Below are positions 55,603 through 60,000 of a DNA stretch of 60,000 nucleotides, piece after piece. Origin of the DNA: Membranipora membranacea (Eukaryota; Bryozoa; Gymnolaemata; Cheilostomatida; Membraniporidae); contig OU612071.1 of NCBI GenBank assembly GCA_914767715.1, forward strand, positions 932,001 to 992,000, given 5' to 3'. The notes under the pieces were generated by a model. The model was not told where the DNA came from. It did not search any database and was given only the letters and a program-made list of their open reading frames with translations. The first letter of the stretch is position 1; every line of letters starts with the position of its first letter. The position numbers and the translations under genes are program-made.

Positions 55603-55850
55603 TGAATGTTATCATACTGCTGACACTTAAACAAATTAACTGCTGTGAATTAGTGGCCGGAGACTTGGCTTCTCAAGCTGATGTAAAAGTAAGAGACTTC
55701 CAGCCTTTCCAGCAATTTCTGACTTTCAAGAGTTGAGGGTAAAAGTACTCTGTAGTATTTAACATTATCCCTTTACCTCAGGTTGAAAACTTATACCTGC
55801 TTATGGAATACGATAAGATACTTCCTGCTTATCAGTTCAGTCCATCCTAA
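55603..55850 (+). CDS. Possible last two exons of a small host gene
   Basis: A plus-strand frame open across about 55605-55688 ends CCELVAGDLASQADVK at the donor AAAA|GTAAGA. A 93-bp candidate intron with a pyrimidine-rich acceptor (CCCTTTACCTCAG) leads in phase 0 to VENLYLLMEYDKILPAYQFS and a TAA at 55848-55850. Splice borders, phase and short intron are all plausible. The upstream start is unresolved, because the frame enters from the repeat. Family not recognised. Confidence 0.3.
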
Positions 55851-57604
55851 GGTCATTGGTCAATGCTCCAGTGAACTAACTGGATTTGGTAAATATAGCA
55901 TACGGCTGTTTGGATCTGACCAGAATATTTTGAAATCTATGGCTCAGTCTGTCTTTCAGGGATATTATCTTCCATACTCTGTCGATGCTGACATTTTGTG
56001 AGCCAGTTTTCTATGTGTGGCACTAGCAGATGGCTGCATTGAATTCATTGCTCACCAAATCTCATTCACTTATCATTTTACTAATCGGGACCAAATAACT
56101 GCTCAACAATGTACAAAACAACATAATTATTGATGAAACCAGAAACATTATATGCTGTGCTGGCCGTGAGATTCTCAGCGGAAATATGTTGATGGTCAAA
56201 AGCAGCACTTTGATTTTTGAGCTGTCTGTGAATCCGGAACATGCAATTTAATGTTCTTAAGATGCATTCATTTGGCAAGATAGCAACCAGTCTTCCCTGT
56301 GTTTTTTTATCATGCACTACACCAAAGTTGATCATAATTTGTCCTCTCTTATGACATGAAAAGACAACTCTCCACGAAAACCTCATATTTATTACGCTGA
56401 TCCTCATCCATTCCCATGGGAATACAAGGAATACATGGTCAAAATAGATAATATAAAAAGAATTGGATAATATAAGACAACAAATACTGCAAAGAAAAAA
56501 ATACATTTGAAGCAACATTCAAATCCTTTTTTTGATAGCTATAAGATTCAGGCAACCAAAACATTTAGCTGTGTCTTAAACTCTTACATCATTTTCTGGG
56601 AATCTGCTGTGCAGGCAACCGATCACTTCCTCTAAGTGGAACAGATAAACCTGGAAGGAATTATAGGGTGCATCATGTTATGTTAGGCAAAGACTCCTAT
56701 TCCAATTCTATAATGTTAATTTTTGTGTTGGAATTCAAGGTCAAAAATCCACAATCAATGCGATCGCCTTGCTAAATGGATTTTGTTGGACATCACTAAA
56801 CCACGGCTCATAACAACAATGAAACTCGCTCAAGATGATCTTTTGAATGTTTCACGTGTCTCAACCATTGAGCGTCATTTCAACTGGGAATGTGGTTTTT
56901 GTTGTTTGTGATGATAGAATATCAGACTTTGTGGGCCCACGAGCCTGGCTCCCTGTCTGGGTGCTGCGATTAGTACAGCTTTTGAGGGAATCCATCCGGT
57001 GCGTCCTTGCTGGAGTGTCTTGTATTTGACCTTTGAGCTTCACCATTGGGCTGTCTTCTCTATAACCTCAGACTGTCCCTTTGATGATTTTTATTATACA
57101 TCTGCACTTGTCTACACTTTAATTTGTTTTTTTTGCCTTTCTCCTACTCTATATGCCCTTTATCTGAATATGCTATCAATGTTATCTCTAGTAATAATCA
57201 TCCCCAAAATAAAGAAATAAAAAGAAGCACACTTTGACAAATACTGTCGAAATGGCAGACAAAGAGGGGCAAATACACGTTTACGCAGAATCAAGCCCTG
57301 AGAGTGTTGTGTAAAAATGTAGTGGAGAATTCTGACTATGCTAAGGCTGGTGGTGATGCCTATGAAATATTTTGTCTGTAACAGGATAGACAAACAGCGG
57401 AGATTGGCAGGTGAAGCATGACCTCATATTGCAGTATATCAGTATATTGTGAGCACAAACCAAATACCAGTCTGGCAAAGATAAAGCATTATGACTTTCA
57501 CAAATACTCATATCTCTAATTCAGACGCCTCCTAGATTCTTAGCCCAAACCATTATATATTGTACTTTACTATCTTTTACTGATGATTAAAAGATTGTCA
57601 AGTT
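55851..57604. other. Non-coding stretch
   Basis: The 145-residue minus-strand frame at 56081-56518 has no domain or splice support. An AATAAAGAAATAAA tail at about 57210-57222 could be a retroposon end, but its body is not identified. Confidence 0.35.
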
Positions 57605-59042
57605 GTGGGGGATTTTCCACCACAGCTGGACATTTAAAACTTCATTTTACATGCTTTCTTATTATTACTAGTTATCTGCCCATGTCATCATTTTAGTAAC
57701 TTTTCTTATTTTAACCAGTTTAAACCGTTTTTAACTATTACAAGCCATCTGTGGAATTTTCTATGGAAAATTTCCACATATAGTATCACATGACCCACTA
57801 TGCTTTTATAACCAAACACCAGTGGAATAAGTTTCAGTTAGTATCCAGCAGCCTAAGAAGCAACACCTCATATTTTTAAACTTGTAGCAGCTCACCCCCC
57901 TCAGTTAGAGTCGACGAACTGGTTACCCCCCCCCCCTCAGATATAATTGTCGTACTCGTTACCCCCACCTCAGACATAATTGTCGTACTCGTTAACCCCC
58001 CCCCCCCCTAAGATAGAGTCGTCGTACTCGTTACCCCTTCCCCTTCAGTTAGAGTCGTCGTACTCGTCACCCCCCCCTCCGTTAGAGTCGTCGTACTCGG
58101 TATATTCACAGGCAGATAGAGTCGCCGTACTCGGTATTTTTCCAGGCAGATAGAGTCGCCGTACTCATTTTAGAGAGTCGGCGTACTCAGTATAAATAGG
58201 CAATGTGCGTGGTTGCAGTGGCGGGTATCGCCGCCTTAGGGTAACCCCATCAAAATCCTCTACAAAGAAGTCTTTGAGAACTAGTGGGTGTCAATCACCT
58301 GTTCTTTGGAGAGTGCGGTGTCATATTTATGATAGTAGCCATCTAAAGCATTTGACAACATTTGTGAAGTTGTTCAATGGCCTGATATTCTAGTAACAGG
58401 AAATAAATACAAAAAGTTTCTGATGATTCATAGGCTGTGTCTCCCTAGACAACGCATATATATTTTGATCTTTTAGAAATTCAAGTCCCAGTTCCATGTT
58501 GTCTTGCTACTTTTTATTGATTGAACAAAGGTTGATGACCCCTGCGTTTCTCTTTACTCATTCGCCCTCCATTTGTACATCGGTTGTTGGTTCGAATCGT
58601 TGAATTAATTGACTAAATTGCATCTTTGGCTGGCAGATGGATTCAAAGGGGGGACCATGTAGAGGATTTTAGGGGGGGGGTTACCCTAATGCGACGACAC
58701 CCTCCACTGCAACCACGTACATTGCCTATTTATGCTGAGTACGCTGACTCTCCAACACGATTACGCAGACTCTATCTAAGTGGAACTGTATCGAATATGC
58801 TGACTCTGTCTGCCTGTGAATATACCGAGTACGCCGACTCTATCTGAGGGGGAAGGTAACGAGTACTCTGTAGGTCATGTGACACTATCGTGGAAATTTG
58901 CCATGGAAAATTCCATAGATGGCTTGTATGAGTTAAAATTAGAAAAGTTACTAATAATGATGAGATGGGAAGACAACTAATAATAATAAGAAAGGATGTA
59001 AAATAAATTTCAAATGTCCAGCAGTGGTGGAAAATCCACCAC
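57605..59042. mobile_element. Foldback element with tandem-repeat arms
   Basis: Left arm 57605-58263 and right arm 58659-59042 are inverted copies with a 395-bp loop. Each tip is itself a small hairpin (GTGGTGGATTTTCCACCAC type, 57605-57623 and 59024-59042). About 200 bp of unique inverted sequence follows, then a tandem array of GAGTCGTCGTACTCG-like units separated by C-rich spacers (more units on the left, about 57885-58200, than on the right, about 58735-58870). An inner unique block (GGTTGCAGTGG...) completes each arm. No transposase. The architecture matches FB-type foldback transposons. Confidence 0.75.
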
Positions 59043-59057
59043 ACTCTCCCTTCTAAC

Positions 59058-59137
59058 TTTTCTTATTTTCTTTGTCTCTGTCTTGCATCTGTTGGTACTG
59101 TTCTTCTATCTGTCTTAAGTTGTCCTCTGCCATTGTA
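59058..59137 (-). CDS. Possible first coding exon of a minus-strand gene
   Basis: A minus-strand ATG at 59137 opens MAEDNLRQIEEQYQQMQDRD, then KENKKS and a stop. The sequence is coiled-coil-like, with a GTTAGA donor just before the stop. The foldback element begins about 15 bp further on, so if this is a gene its first intron, or its reading frame, was hit by that insertion. No downstream exon identified. Confidence 0.3.
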
Positions 59138-59415
59138 CGCTACCGTTTAGTACGTCCGTAGAGCTGTCTGTGGATCAGAGGGTACGGGCGGTATGGGGTT
59201 TTGGACAGGCCATCGGCAGTAGGGGTTGTGGTAGGGGCTTTAAGAAAGGCCATGAATGGGACAGGGAGACTGGGGGCGAGCACATTGAGAGAATTGGTGC
59301 CTCACAGGGACAATAATGCTGATTTTAACTTGGCCTCTTGTAGACAGGTTGGGTAACAGGGAGTATGGTAATGAGGTGTTTGTATATTTTCATTCCGGCT
59401 AAACACAGTAGTGTA
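59138..59415. other. Non-coding stretch
   Basis: G-rich on the plus strand, no gene seen. Possible upstream region of the minus-strand exon. Confidence 0.35.
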
Positions 59416-59850
59416 TTGGGACAGTATTTTAGTGTCCTAGAGCTAGTCACTTAGGCTTTGGCAAACTCCACAGGCTTCATTGTATTAGGATTGGACAAGT
59501 ATGGGCTTGTGGGCAGTATGGGGGGTTGGAGACACCGCCTACATATTTGGATCAGGCTGTTAGTGTCCTGGAACTTGTCACTTTGGCCTAGGCAAACTCC
59601 GTAGGCTTTATTGTATAAGGGCTGGATATGTGAGAAGATTGTGGGCAGCATGATGGACTGGATTTGGACGTCGCCTACTGGTATTGGGTCAGGAGGTTGG
59701 CGTCTTTGAGCTAATCAATTGAGCTTTGGCAAACTCCACAGGCTTATTTGTATAACGGCTGGACATGTGAGGGAATTGTGGGCATTATTAGGGGTTTGGG
59801 TTGGACAGCCCCTACTTATATTGGGTCAAGCAGTGGTATTGGTAAGATTT
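59416..59850. repeat. Minisatellite, units of about 131-137 bp
   Basis: Units start at 59416, 59547 and 59684 (131, 137 and 137 bp), and a partial fourth starts at 59821. Each begins TTGGGTCAG-like and contains TTTGGCAAACTCCACAGGCT and GGACATGTGAG-like blocks. The tail 59851-60000 shows no gene. Confidence 0.7.
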
Positions 59851-60000
59851 TAAGGTCAAGGACTGGAACGGTGATGGGTTGGGAGTTGCCACATAAGAGT
59901 TTGAGTCTTAATGGTAACGGTTATATGAGTCAATTTGTACATCTCACTAGACCAGGATTTCTTTGGGGCGGGCGTGTGTAGAGAATGGCATTTCTGGTCT

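Noticed and set aside
56081-56518. 145-residue minus-strand frame
   Set aside because: Length is within chance for this amount of sequence, with no domain, splice or context support.

Overview
This is AT-rich, intron-bearing metazoan DNA that is poor in host genes and packed with transposable elements. The host genes have GT-AG introns and TATA-like promoters, and the repeats (APE-type and R2/NeSL-type LINEs, hAT and TTAA MITEs, gag/env retroelement remnants) are typical of marine invertebrates. The long 39-residue ankyrin repeats fused to a GlnD/DUF294-type nucleotidyltransferase suggest an early-branching animal. A sponge is my best guess, but this is recall of family style and not a database match.

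Layout. 1-111: last coding piece of a gene entering from the left. 1.1-1.9 kb: hAT-type element holding a tRNA-like sequence and a nested 377-bp TTAA MITE; a second copy of that MITE lies at 2.48-2.86 kb. 4.2-4.5 kb: foldback MITE. 5.1-8.6 kb: nearly intact APE-type LINE on the minus strand. 9-19 kb: mostly non-coding, with one coding-like minus-strand exon, a 403-bp hAT MITE, tRNA-derived fragments and a foldback repeat. 19.46-34.49 kb: the main host gene, three exons encoding about 1840 residues: 21 ankyrin repeats, then a linker, a nucleotidyltransferase domain and TPRs. Its second intron is swollen by an 8.07-kb inverted-repeat-bounded block with two partial R2/NeSL-like LINE copies, one of them split by a further 2.27-kb element. 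34.8-35.5 kb: an older 3' copy of the same LINE. 38.8-45.2 kb: a 6.4-kb block between perfect 21-bp direct repeats, with two successive gag then env-like modules and no pol, sitting at an apparent exon boundary. 45.8-54.3 kb: tandem segmental duplication of a dead APE-type LINE. 54.5 kb: strong hairpin. 57.6-59.0 kb: foldback element whose arms carry tandem repeats. 59.4-59.9 kb: minisatellite.

The strongest candidate for something new is the ankyrin-nucleotidyltransferase-TPR gene. It has the layout of a repeat-sensor plus NTase-effector protein, and its sensor repeats are almost identical at the DNA level, so they are being homogenised or expanded recently. The rest of the window records layers of transposon nesting that can be put in order of insertion.
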